A stretch of DNA of 64,000 nt, from NCBI GenBank assembly GCA_949128115.1, contig OX421966.1, positions 6,882,001-6,946,000 of the forward strand. The letters are read 5' to 3'. The DNA is from Anaspis maculata. Lineage: Eukaryota > Arthropoda > Insecta > Coleoptera > Scraptiidae. The position numbers and the translations under genes are program-made. The notes under the pieces were generated by a model, which had not been told where the DNA came from, made no database searches, and worked only from the letters and a program-made list of their open reading frames with translations. Each line of letters opens with the position of its first letter. The stretch's first letter is position 1. This document shows positions 11,338 through 22,600 of this stretch, piece by piece.

Positions 11338-13097
11338 GACCATAAGCCACTTCTGGCCATAATTAAAAAAACAATCGATAAATGTCCGCCCAGACTACAA
11401 CGTTTGCTGCTACAATTACAAAATAGTAGTTAATTCACCAAGGGACTAAAGTGAATTCTTATACCCGCAGGTGAAGTTTGATAGGGCCCGAGGGCAGCAA
11501 TTCACCAAAGGGAATAAAAATGAACGTCAGTCCCGTGGTGTATACAAGACTTTTCGCAATACCGGAGTACCATTTTCATGTACCAGTAACATTAATTTCA
11601 AAAGTTTGGCGTTTGATGGGAACATACAACATAATGGCTTATAGCGCCTTTATTTTTGAAACGCGACCCCATGTTATCCGAAACTTTATTTTCACCGGAA
11701 ATCAAGGAGCATTTTTGTGTGAGATTTTTCCAAATCGATATCGTAAAATCGAAAGTTATCGTGAATTGAACACAAACAATGAAAGATTTCGTAATCATTT
11801 TGCAGAATTTTCAAGTTTTTCCAGCCGATTGATAACAATGTGACTATTCAACAGTGTGAAAATGTAATGCCTCGTCTACAGACTTCCGAAGAAAATCAAG
11901 TTTTTGATTGCAGGAAAGCCAAGGGAGTAAAAATCTACTTTTTTCCGCTGAAGGGGGACTTGCGAAAATACCAATTCACTTTAAATTACAGAAGAGGCAG
12001 CAAACTGATGATTGCAGACGCATTGTCGCGAGCCTATTTGTCTGAAACGGACTCTAATGACGAAGAAAATATGTCAATAAATGAAAACGAACAAATATGC
12101 GTAATTAATTTAGGTTCAAATATTACAGGTGAATATCTCGGAAAAATTGAAATTAAAACTGGAGAAGATGAAGAATTGAAAATTCTTTCTCAAATTGTTA
12201 CCAGGGGCTGGCCAAATAACAATAAAGTGAACGGAAAAAAATAAAATTTATACGAAGCACAAGAGCGAACTTACAATAAATAACGGTATCATTTATAAAG
12301 GGCAAGCATGCGTCATTCCAAGGTCATTGAAAAAAGAAATCCTGGGTAAAATACATTACAGCCACTTCGGTTATAACAAAAGTGTGAAAATGAGCGAGGA
12401 CCTCGGCGAGGAAAGTGTATTCTGGCCCATCATCCGAAACGAATTAATACAATTGATAGAATTGTGTCCGATTTGCCAAAAATACAACCCATCTCAAAGA
12501 AATGAACCGTTGCGTACCTATGACGTACCTGCGATCCCTTGGTTCAAAGTAGGTACCGACATTTTCGAACTGTTTGGGGAACAATACCTAATCCTAGTAT
12601 TCCTAGTAGACTACTATTCTAAATTCGTAAAAGTGGAGAAACTTACCGAAAACGCAACAATAAGTAATAAAATTATCAAAATAATGAAAAGCATTTTTGC
12701 AAGGTTCGGCGTCACATACATTCTGGTGAGTGATGGTGGTCCTTAGTATACCGCCATAAATTTCGAGAATTTCAGCTCTGAATGGGGTTTCAAACATTGA
12801 ATCACCTTACCATATCATAGCCAGTCCAACGGCATGGCCGAGCGGCAGGTACAAAAACGTGAAAAATATTTTCAAGAAAGTCCTAGAAGATAACAAAGAC
12901 CTAGATATGACACTGTTACAATGGAGAAACACTCCTATTTTTGAAAATACAACTTCATCCAAAGTATTATGTCGAGGCGCACCAGAAATCCTTTGTTACC
13001 TCTTGACGTAAAAAAATGTCAGACGCACATGATTAATACGAAGAAATACATGAAACATCTGAAGAAGAAAGAAAATTATGCAACGAATTATTATAAT
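11338..13097 (+). pseudogene. Gypsy-type RNase H end and integrase (broken, interrupted)
   Basis: The RNase H frame resumes as HKPLLAIIKK at 11341, is cut at 11425, and resumes at 11965 with YQFTLNYRRGSKLMIADALS. Integrase follows: a zinc-binding segment with CPIC near 12466, then the core with Asp in VGTDIF, Asp in VSDGGP and Glu in SNGMAERQ. Stop codons occur after GGP near 12745 and within the C-terminal part. The frame is then interrupted at 13097 by a hAT element. Confidence 0.85.
11426..11964. mobile_element. 539-bp insert of unknown class
   Basis: The insert separates QLQ from KYQFTL of the RNase H pseudogene. The hexamer AAAATA occurs at 11420-11425 and again at 11965-11970, consistent with a 6-bp target duplication. 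No clear terminal inverted repeat, LTR ends or known coding sequence was recognised. An ORF of 121 residues (11478-11843) resembles nothing I know. Confidence 0.5.
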
Positions 13098-14030
13098 TAG
13101 AGACCGGATTCTAGGCAAAATGCCTTTCTGTTTCTGTTCCAGGCATGTGCATGAGACCTTGAAATTAATATTAGTCTTGAAAAAACATTGCTTTTGACAC
13201 CCCTTTGTTTTTGCCTAAATGCCTAAAACTGGCAAAATCGGATTTACTGTCCTGAAAAGACCTTTTTAACGGCCTAAAATGGCCTTTTTCAATTTTTTGG
13301 TGGAAATGATCCACAATGTTGAAAAAAAATCAATTTCTTGATTTGTTCCATTCAAACTGTGGGAGTAAATTGATTTTGACACTAATATTGATTTATTCAC
13401 TCCAATTCATTTGAAAATGTATTTGGCCTATATTGCCTATTTTAGGTCGTTACGGCCTATTTTGGGCTGTTGCGTAAAGTACAGTTTTTATCCACCTAAA
13501 CGAGCACCTAAACAATGTGAACATAACGTCTCGGGGCTTGATACCAAGGACGGCATAACTAGCCAAATACAGCGGTCTGATTGGTTGGTATCCGCCGTTG
13601 CTATGGTAACCGCAGTTACGGCTGTCTCAGCCCCAACTTGGTACTTGTTGCATGCATCATTTTTTAGCATAAGCTTTCCAAACACCAATTTGTATCTTCT
13701 ATCTTGGCTATAGTGAAGCTGCCTATTCTGTAACAATGTAACTACAAAAACTGAACTATTAAATCAACAATGCAACACCTTGACAATATCTTGCAGATAG
13801 GTACAGTTCGCAAAAATTCGTGTTTTGTGGACTTGAAACAGTCGGCAAAATGACTTTCAGGGAGACAATACTAAAAAATAAATAATTTTCTTTATTACAT
13901 GAGAAAACTGTTTTCGGCCTATTTTGCTTATTTCAGTCGTTACGGCCTAAAGCGTCTTAAAATAGAGCTTTTATTTGCCTAAACATGTGTCCTAATTTTC
14001 ACTTTTTAACGCCCTAAAATCCGGTCTCTA
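13098..14030. mobile_element. Non-autonomous hAT element (933 bp) with 8-bp target duplication
   Basis: The ends are TAGAGACCGGATT and its inverse, followed by a few more matching bases. ATTATAAT flanks both sides (13090-13097 and 14031-14038). The 8-bp duplication and TAG start fit hAT. Many subterminal copies of GCCTAAAA- or GGCCTATTTT-like words occur in both orientations, as is usual for transposase-binding sites in hAT ends. No transposase ORF is present. The gypsy reading continues on the far side, so this is a clean later insertion. Confidence 0.9.
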
Positions 14031-14039
14031 ATTATAATC

Positions 14040-14397
14040 AAAGAAACGGAGTCAGACAATTAAGACCATTGGCAAATAATCAAAAATTTTGGGTACAGTT
14101 AAAACCAAATTCAATCTGGCAACCAGGAATAATCATCAGCAGGCTAGGTGATCGTAGATATAAAATAGAAGTAGGAAGAAAAGGAAATTATGTACGAAAC
14201 AGAAAATATCTCAGACCTAGAGAATCAAGTTTATCCAGTAAAAACAATTGTGAATGTTAGATTTGCTGACTTAAATACAACTGAAAATGATCAAAACTTA
14301 GCAACTTCAAATCCCAATGATAATTTGATAAGTTCACATAACAATAGCAAAAAGTCTGATAACACTGTTATTGAAAAACTATATGTTCCGGAAATAG
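14040..14397 (+). pseudogene. Gypsy-type integrase C-terminal tail
   Basis: The frame that stopped at the hAT element resumes here. It reads a tail with QKFWVQLKPN, WQPGIIISRLGDRRY and NRKYLRPRE, which resembles the GPY/F-type module at the end of gypsy integrases. A frameshift lies near 14220. The low-complexity Asn/Ser-rich extension is cut near 14398 and seems to resume at 14945. Confidence 0.65.
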
Positions 14398-14947
14398 GTC
14401 CCTTCGTTTCGGTTTTTTTGAGTGCGCATGTCTGGCGCGAATTTCATAGTTTCGTACACCGATATTGAAAATTAACTCAAAAAAATATTGAAGTGCACCT
14501 AAAATTCCACAAATAATTTGGTTGAATGTTAGATACCATTTTTTATATTCAAAGGAAATGTTTAATTGAAATTAGGTTCAATGATCATTTGTGGAAGTTC
14601 AGGAACAACGAAAATGGCAATAGCGCTCAAAACAACAAGACATCGTCGCCAACTGTCACTTGTGACAATTATGATCACACTTCTCGTTTCTACCTGACCT
14701 ACATTTCATTAGCTCATGTTTTGAGGAAAGGACAGAACCTGTTGAAAATGGCTGTACCGAGAAGGAAGTTCAAAGAAGCTACGAAGAGATGCATTTACGG
14801 TATGTGTAAAAGTGACAGCCAGGAACCAGTTGTTGGTCAGGCGGCTAGACAGAGCATGCAGCGTTGCCATTCAACTGACAGGTGTACGAAAGTTTTCAAA
14901 ATTTGGAGCCTTCAAGCATGCGCACCTGCCCAAACGAAGTAGCCTAT
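14398..14947. mobile_element. Possible insertion with a THAP-like zinc-finger fragment
   Basis: ATAGGTCCCTTCGTTTCGG near 14395 is matched loosely in inverse by the end near 14948 (about 3 mismatches in 19), which suggests terminal inverted repeats. An ORF at 14526-14942 contains KRCIYGMCKSDSQ, which resembles the first Cys-x-Cys part of THAP-type fingers found in transposon-derived proteins. The rest of that domain is not seen. No target duplication was found, so the borders are approximate. Confidence 0.35.
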
Positions 14948-15242
14948 TGAAGATCAAAATGATTCCGTAGATACGAGAAACGAAATTCAAAATGTAACTG
15001 AGGATGACGACAGTGTGAAACAATTGATTGATGCATTCTCGGGATTGGAAAAACTATACAATAAAGATAAGGAAATAAATAGAACTTCCAGCGGGAGAAT
15101 TGTCAAACCGCTGAAGCGTTTAGATATGTGAAAATGTATAGTTATTTAGATCTTAAGTGTAATAGGTTAATTATACATATCATATGAGTAATTTCAAAAC
15201 ATTCTTAAAAATCATGTTACCTGATTAATTAAAAAAGGGAGA

Positions 15243-15424
15243 TGTGGGATCACCTTATACCACACCCTGTACGTGTAAATTAGATCTACCTATTATTACC
15301 TGTCCCCTATAAAAGGAGACCCTTCGTTGTAATGGGCACTGGGCAGTTTAAATAAACATCTCATAGTATACACAATCATGTGTCTTTACCTGCACCGCTT
15401 CACCTAGAATAATACTACATAACA
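15243..15424 (+). mobile_element. Short 3' LTR of the gypsy-type element (182 bp)
   Basis: It starts TGTGGGATC directly after a purine tract and ends CATAACA, the usual TG...CA borders. Inside are a TATAAAAGG box near 15312 and AATAAA near 15353, the expected promoter and polyadenylation signals. The matching 5' LTR was not found upstream of 8161. Confidence 0.75.
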
Positions 15425-15544
15425 CGTGACGTCACAAGCATAGAATTCTACTCATCGTGATAGAGGCGCTGATACCTAATTATGACAGCGATAACAAAAT
15501 AATAAAATCTAAATATTATATTGTGTCAGCCACTGAGTGCAACC

Positions 15545-16511
15545 CAGTGGCGACTCGTGGATTTTTTGCAAGGAGGGCTCAAGCTAATAACAAATTCGCG
15601 AGCTGAGAACTATAATGTTATATCTGCACTTCTTGTAGAAAATGTTTTTCGAACTTCGAACCAGCAAAACATGGACAAATATTTCCTGATATAAACAATT
15701 AGATCAGAAACTAGAGAAAGAGGCTTTTATTCCCTTCCCATTTCTGATCTAATTGTTCAAATCATGAAACATTTCGTCCATGTTTTGTTGGTTCGAAGTT
15801 CGAAAAACATTTTCTACAAAGAGTGCAGATAGAACAGTTCTCAGTTCGCGAAATGACGAAACTCGAGACAAAAACTTTTTTGTCGTATCCGCATCACATC
15901 ACAACCATATGGAGTTTTAGCATTTACTGTTTACAAAATTACGTGTGAGTTAATGCACAACGAATTTGTTCTTGCGGGTTCGATTTGCTTTATATTCAGT
16001 AAATCAATGCTGTAATCGGACGTCCGTTGTTTTTTTGCATTTATTTCTTCTTGTAGGCTTGATGACCTAAATGTACCTTTTTTAGGTCAGCTGTCTTCAT
16101 GTTTGCAAACTGTTGACTGATCGAAGAGTACATGAATGATTATATCGATTATTTCAATCAGCTGGGGGCTCGAGAAACGGAGCCCATATCTGCAGTATAG
16201 AGCGGGTGCCGCGTCTCGCGTTGCCATGGTTACGGCACATGTTTTGCGCGGGTGCACCCCGGCATCACCGCATCGGCGGTGGGCGCCGAATGCGGAGCCC
16301 AAGACAAACTTCTTCGACCGTGCTATCGCTTAGAATTATTTTGTTAAAATATTAATTGACTAATGACTGAACGTTTTTGCACCAAACCAAATCTTTGGAA
16401 TAAGTATAATTAATAAAATGCATTTCATGTCTTCCTACCGATAAAAATCTCTTGCCGCCTTTAGCGTTGGGGGGGCACCGCCCTTGAGCCCTCCCTCACC
16501 AGCCGCCACTG
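15545..16511. mobile_element. Non-autonomous hAT element (967 bp), CAGTGGCG ends
   Basis: The left end CAGTGGCGACTCGTGG is matched by an inverted right end at 16511. GTGCAACC flanks both sides (15537-15544 and 16512-16519), an exact 8-bp duplication as expected for hAT. AGGAGGGCTCAAG near each end is shared between the arms. A second, internal inverted repeat at about 15630-15830 (TTTTTCGAACTTCGAACCA and its inverse) makes a hairpin core. No transposase was found. Confidence 0.9.
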
Positions 16512-16689
16512 GTGCAACCATAGCTACAAAGGAAAATGATAGTGCCTACATGAGGCTGTTTTCTCACATTTACGTAAAACGTATTGAGTTTATTCCAAAA
16601 ACTATACCACTGCTACATTATAAAACTTATATGTAATCAAATAAAAAAAAAAGTATCGTCATCAAGAAAAACATTATCTTGATGTTGAT

Positions 16690-19600
16690 CTACAGAACGA
16701 CGTAAAAGCAAAGGAGAGCGTTGAAGAATATCATGGCCAGCGAAACCGGCAGGGTCACGGCCGAACCTGTGCCGCGAATCTCGTAGGTATTGCAGTTGTC
16801 TGTGACGCAGCTCTTGCACTTTTTGACGGTTCCGTTGAGCTTCAGCTCTTCCTGCAGGAAATCGCACGGATCGGCGATCTCCGCGGTGATTTCGGTGCAG
16901 CCCCTGTAGATGCCGGTCGGCAAGTTTTCGTCTGGAAACAAACGAGAAACAAATAATCAGAATTGAATAAGTTGAAACTATGTTCAATAAATATCACGGT
17001 TTTGTTACAAGGAACGATACAACATATTTCACAACACTAACCTCGGGTTCCACCAAACTTTTATCAACGCGATAACTTTATCACTTTGATAGTAACTAAG
17101 CAACTGACCATCCTATTGGCTGGTGCATAGCAACTATAACCGTCGGTTCCACAAAACAGATAATACGAGATTAGTTAATTTGCGATTTTCGTTTTCCAAT
17201 TTGTAGCTGACTGATCAATGGAAATGCTGGTTTATCCCTCAATAATGGAAAGATGATGGGTGTAGTAGATACAGACTTCAGGCATTTTTTGTGAGTAACC
17301 ACCTAGCATTCAGCAGAAAAAAGTTCAGTTAATCTGCAATCAGCCTTGATCGCTGATCATCTTTTTTGTGGATCTGACGTTAGTGGTGGCCACTAACCCG
17401 AGGTAAGTGGCTACCACTCCCAATAGAACTCCCCCTCATCTCATGAGAAAAATTATCACTAAAATATATTTTTTTGTAGCTTTCATTTTTGAAGCTAGTC
17501 AACAATTTATATTAAAAGTGCAGTGAACTTTGTTATTATCAAATGCAAATATGATAATTGAATAATTAATTGATTGAACACGGCGTGAAATGTTTGTACC
17601 TGAATTATTTTGTTATTTTGTTGTGTTGTGATGTCAAGTGTAATATTTTACGGGTGGTTGTATGGTAGAGCAGCATTATGCTGAATACCGCCACCTTCTG
17701 AATAAAGCCATTTTCATCATCATTATTATTATTATAAAATAATCAATGATATCATTAAAACAGCAAGATTGTATTGCTGAGGATAACAGAGTGGTACTGT
17801 GGCATATAGCCTAGATGTGGAAGAGAATTATTTTCTGGATAGCTTTGGGCTGAAAACTTTAAAATAGAAAAATAATTTGTGGGAGGCGGAAGAAGCACAG
17901 AGAGATTCCTCGCATCTGGCCTCTGGGTCAGGGGGAATTTTGTCTGAGGAGTGGAAAAGGGAGGCTAGAGAATAGAAGCGGACTGAAAAAAATGGACTCG
18001 AGTGAAGGTGCTGAGGAAAGTTGGACGGGTGAGGACACAATTTACGGCTCGTCAATCAACAAGTAGTGCAAACACCGTTATTATAATTATTGTAGTGCAT
18101 CACTGACAATGGAAGAAACTCGGGAGGAAAACATAAAGGCAAGTCTATGTTCCATGTAACTCAATAATAATAATTATGTCAAAGGGTGAAGATTCATTGT
18201 TTTCGTATTATAAACTTTTGATGGACTTTGCATTTCGATATCTACCGGCCGATTGTCTCAGCAAAACTAGTGAGGTTTCTGCTAAAATGCAGTGCCAGAG
18301 GGCAATCACTGGCGATAGTCTGCAACAAATTGAGACTACAAAAGTCAGTGTTGAATATCCCGCAAATCGATCTCAGCCTTTAAGAAACTGTTCACATGTT
18401 ACCCTTGAGTCACCAGGTGGAATTATCTTTCACCCTTCAACAAACGTGGCTTTCTACAAGAGAATGGAAATTCCATCGGCTGTAAAACAGCGCTGGCAAT
18501 TAGAAACCCATCTAACCCTGGGGTACGCATCTCGCGAAAATGTCCTCATGTGCAACGTTTGTTGCACATGCAATTGTATGTTTTAACTTATTTTAGAGAG
18601 CGTCACGAGTGACTCCGAGCTAATAAGCTGAGGTCAAGATTAGATCCGCTCAACGCAAAACGGAGGTTGCCAACGCATTTTGGTATTTCTACGAGAATAT
18701 CGAGGTGCTGTAAAATTTTTCCAAGTTAATTGAGTTCTTATCTGACTGACATAAATTGTAAATTCGGAAATGGGGATTGGAATCGGCAAAAGTTCATTGG
18801 ATAGACGATATAACTATGTATTATGCAATTAGACTGTGATTTCTTCCAGATGCTATACTAGAGTTGAATTGAATGATTCCTTATTGTAAGCTGAATTTAG
18901 CACATTTGAAACGATGTATTCAGCAATTAGTTGAAATAAAACAAATAATATTCAGTCAATTCAATTAGAGATTATAATTTTTTCAGGCAATAAGGTCAGG
19001 TGTGGGTTTTAAACTTTGTTAATTTGTGATCTTTGTTGAATCATCCTCTTTCAAAAAGAATCTGGGGACAAAAACCAGGAAATTTGTTCAAACAATTGAG
19101 CGCTGAAGGGTTACGGAAATCTATGGAACAAAAATTAAACACAACGTAGGGCAATCATGTGCAATTAGATACAGCGGTTTTATCACACTGCATAATATCA
19201 CAATAGCTATCTCGAGATTTTTTTTGGTGGATCCTGGCCAACTTACCAATGTGAATTCTGGTTTCAAACCAATTAATGAACAAATGATCTGTATGCTTCG
19301 GATTTTACGCATTTTCCGTGAGCAATCAACCAGCACTGTACTGGTCAAAATCCATCTTATAAAGTGTTAGCGTTATTACCACTGTGTTAACTTTTTGGTA
19401 GAACCCGCGAAAGGTGTTATTTAACTCAAAGTCATGATCTGGCTTTTTTCCCAATGGTTTCAGAATTTTTGTCTGTTGGTTCCTTCTTTGGCATTTTGTG
19501 TCGTGGACTTTGGAACGTTTCTCTGTCTCAACTGGGTGTGTTTTTCTGGTATCGGTATTAGGAGCTTAATTTTTCGCCGTTATCGCGGGTACTGTGTGTA

Positions 19601-22600
19601 CCATCAGCCTTCTCAATCTTCTTCCGATCTTGCTTAGGTACTTGAGAAGGTATATATTGAAATATTTAATCTTGAAACTACACCACAATTTTCCTATTTT
19701 TCTTTTACCAACCGGTTTCGCCTTTTGGCATCGTCAGGGCTCTGTAATTAGTTGTATGAAATAAATTGATATAAAATTTGATAAAAGCTTACTGTATAAT
19801 ATGTAAAATATTTTCTTTTTTGGAGAAATTAGTAAAAAAATTTTGACATTCGTCAAAAATTAATTCAATTGACATAAGTAATAATTGATTTAATTGACAT
19901 GAAAAACAGTTGGTTCAAGATAACATGATAACAGTTTATTATAAATTAAATTTTGAGAATAGAAGATTTGAAAAAGGTTGATTATTATTGATTAAGGTAG
20001 ATGTACTCAGCATCTAGTAAAATTTTAATTGTTTTGGCTCCTTCTAAATCTTCAGTTTGCTCATTTAGGTATTGGTAATTTTATTTTATTTTAAATTTTT
20101 ATTTTTTAGTTTAATTTTTTTTTTACTAATTTCTCCAAAAAAGAAAATATTTTACATATTATACAGTAAGCTTTTATCAAATTTTATACCAATTTATTTC
20201 ATACAACTAATTACAGAGCCCTGACGATGCCGAAAGGCGAAACCGGTTGGTAAAAGAAAAATAGGAAAATTGTGGTGTAGTTTCAAGATTATTTCAATAT
20301 ATACCTTCTACATTATACAACACCACTTCAAGAACAATGGATTTTTACTTATTTAGGTACTTGAAGTAAAATGGCTGGAGGGAAAACTTCAGTTCTTTGG
20401 AAAAAATTCGTTCACTGCGATGCGCGTCACAGATTTAATTTGATGTCGACTTTTCGAGACTCCCGGTTTTTCTTTCACAATCTCCGCGTTGATAATCAGG
20501 TCACTTACCTTTGTCTGACAAATATCGTTATTCTTTACTCCATTGTTGCTCTGGGTACCGTTTTGTTCCAGGTGGATATTTCATAATTGATTAGCTATTA
20601 ACCCCCATGCCTTCTGACATTCTCGCGACTGATGGTCTATACAGGGTGTTTGGGTCTGGTTATTACAAACTTTGAGAGATGATTCCCCATCAAAAATTAA
20701 GCCCAACGAACAAAAAACTCATGGTCCTAAAATGCTTCCTTAAAGATACAGGGTGTTGAAGTTGACTTTTTCAAATGTTTTTTTCACCGTAACTTTTGAA
20801 CCGTTGAACCGGTTTTAATCAAATTTGAACCAAAATTTAATCAAATGAGTCTCCATCGAATGATAATACATACCATAATTTATCAAAAATTTCTGAGGGC
20901 GTAGAAAATAGAAGACTGTCTCCTATTTTCGCCGTATATTTTCATCTTCCCTGAGTATTTTTCAAAATTGTTGATATTTTCGAATTTTACGTTCAATTTA
21001 AAAGAAAATGTTACTCATGCAAAATTTTGAATAGAGGCTTCATTCCTGAGATATTTGGGTTTGAAACTTTGGAAAACGCCTCGAAATCGCGACTTTCGAA
21101 GACTTGAAAATTAAAATCCAAGAAAATTTATGATTCCTCAACTGTAATGAGTTTTCTAGGTCGTTTAAGTTGATTTTCTGCCATTGTTTGCTAAGAAACG
21201 AGGCGTTTTTAGAGAAAAACAATTTGGGCTCTGAAAAATGGTGATTTCGAGATGTTTTCCAAAGTTTAAAAAAACCAAATATCTTGGAAATAAAGCTTCT
21301 TATCAAAATTTCGCAAGAGTAACTTTTTCTTCAGAATTGAACGTGGAATCTGAAAACATCAATAACTTGAAAAAAATGAGGGGAGGTAAAAATGAGGGCG
21401 AAAGTAGGAGACAGTCTCCTATTATCTACGCCCCCAGAAATTTTTGATGAATTGTGGTATTATTATTCGATGGAGACTAAACTTTTGATTGAATTTGATC
21501 AAAATCGGTCCAACGGTTCAAAAGTAACGGTGAAAAAACGATTGAAAAAAGTTAACTTCAACACCCTGTATCTTTTTAAGGAAGCATTTTAGGAACATGA
21601 GTTTTTTGTTTTTTCGGCCTAATTTTTGATGGGGAATCATCCCTCAAAGTTTGTAATTACCAGACCCGAACACCCTGTATCGACCCAAACTGCTCAACAT
21701 TCGAAACGTCGCGTCGATATAAAAAATTTCGTCCTTTTTCAAAATGGTGTAACTCTGGATTGTCTGGACCGATTCGGATTTTGTCTTCACGTTGTTAAGA
21801 TACGTCTTTTAGCAATCTACTCCGTAGGAAGGAACTTCTCAATAAATTCAATTACATTCGTTACACGGTGGAATGTGAAGCATTGCAAAATTGTGCTTGG
21901 TTTAATAGATCCCCGTTTTTGTGAAGATTTTTTTATTTTATAATGGTATAATCATAAAGCTTTAGTGAAACAAAGCTCTCCGACTACCACAACATCAGAC
22001 GGTCGAACCGAAACTGCACAGACACGTGTTTTGCCCCTATTGGGGGCTCATCAGTGCGCAGGCATTCAGTCAAACCATCCGATGCTGTGGCAGCCAGAGA
22101 ACTCATGGTAATATACACCCAGGAGGGCTCTTAATAAGCGAGTCCTCCAAGCTGCGCCATCTATCAAAGGCATTCCGCAGATGCTACATTCCCAGGCATC
22201 AACCGACTCTGTATCTCTAAAGATAAGCGAGATACCCATGCTTAGCCTCGAAAAACGGACACCCTGTATGGAAGTAGGTGCAGAGGAAAATGGTGTGACG
22301 CCTCCGGGAATCAATCGCACCTTTTTCCGCTAGGTGGCCAGTTCACTTGTTTTTACGCTGATGCTGGTACCTAACACACAACAGTGTATAGGTACACGTG
22401 GATTTAACGATGCATAACACCTCAAGAGTTATAAGAGGAGTTATGAGGAGAGAAAGAGGAGGTATAAAATTGAGTGAACCTCACCGCTAGAGTTGAAGTA
22501 CATGGAGAAACAGGTGAAGTTCAAGGGTTGACCTCTGGTCTCCACGTCACTTTTGGCGATCCCATCGACTTTCCTTCTGAGTACGGACCGGGAATCCTTG

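Larger units (their letters stand above)
8161..15424 (+). mobile_element. Degenerate Ty3/gypsy-type LTR retrotransposon, heavily nested
   Basis: The order is RT, RNase H, integrase, GPY/F-like tail, then a 182-bp 3' LTR at 15243-15424 preceded by a purine tract (AAAAAAGGGAGA). This is the gypsy order. The gag, protease and 5' LTR are not recognisable. The element carries stop codons, frameshifts and four later insertions: 9257-11337, 11426-11964, 13098-14030 and about 14398-14947. Each interrupts a protein segment that resumes on the far side. It is dead and a useful clock for the elements inside it. Confidence 0.85.
8041..15463. repeat. Inverted-repeat arms split by the gypsy-type element
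   Basis: CTATCACGATGAGTAGAAT at 8041 is matched in inverse by the stretch ending at 15463. The match extends about 39 bp to GTGACGTCACG (8041-8079 against 15425-15463). The right arm begins directly after the 3' LTR. The simplest reading is an older hairpin element into which the retrotransposon inserted. No target duplication of the hairpin element was recognised. Confidence 0.7.

Noticed and set aside
18176..18586. 136-residue ORF in the Ly6 intron
   Set aside because: It has no domain, unclear start context and no splice partner; kept only as a remark.
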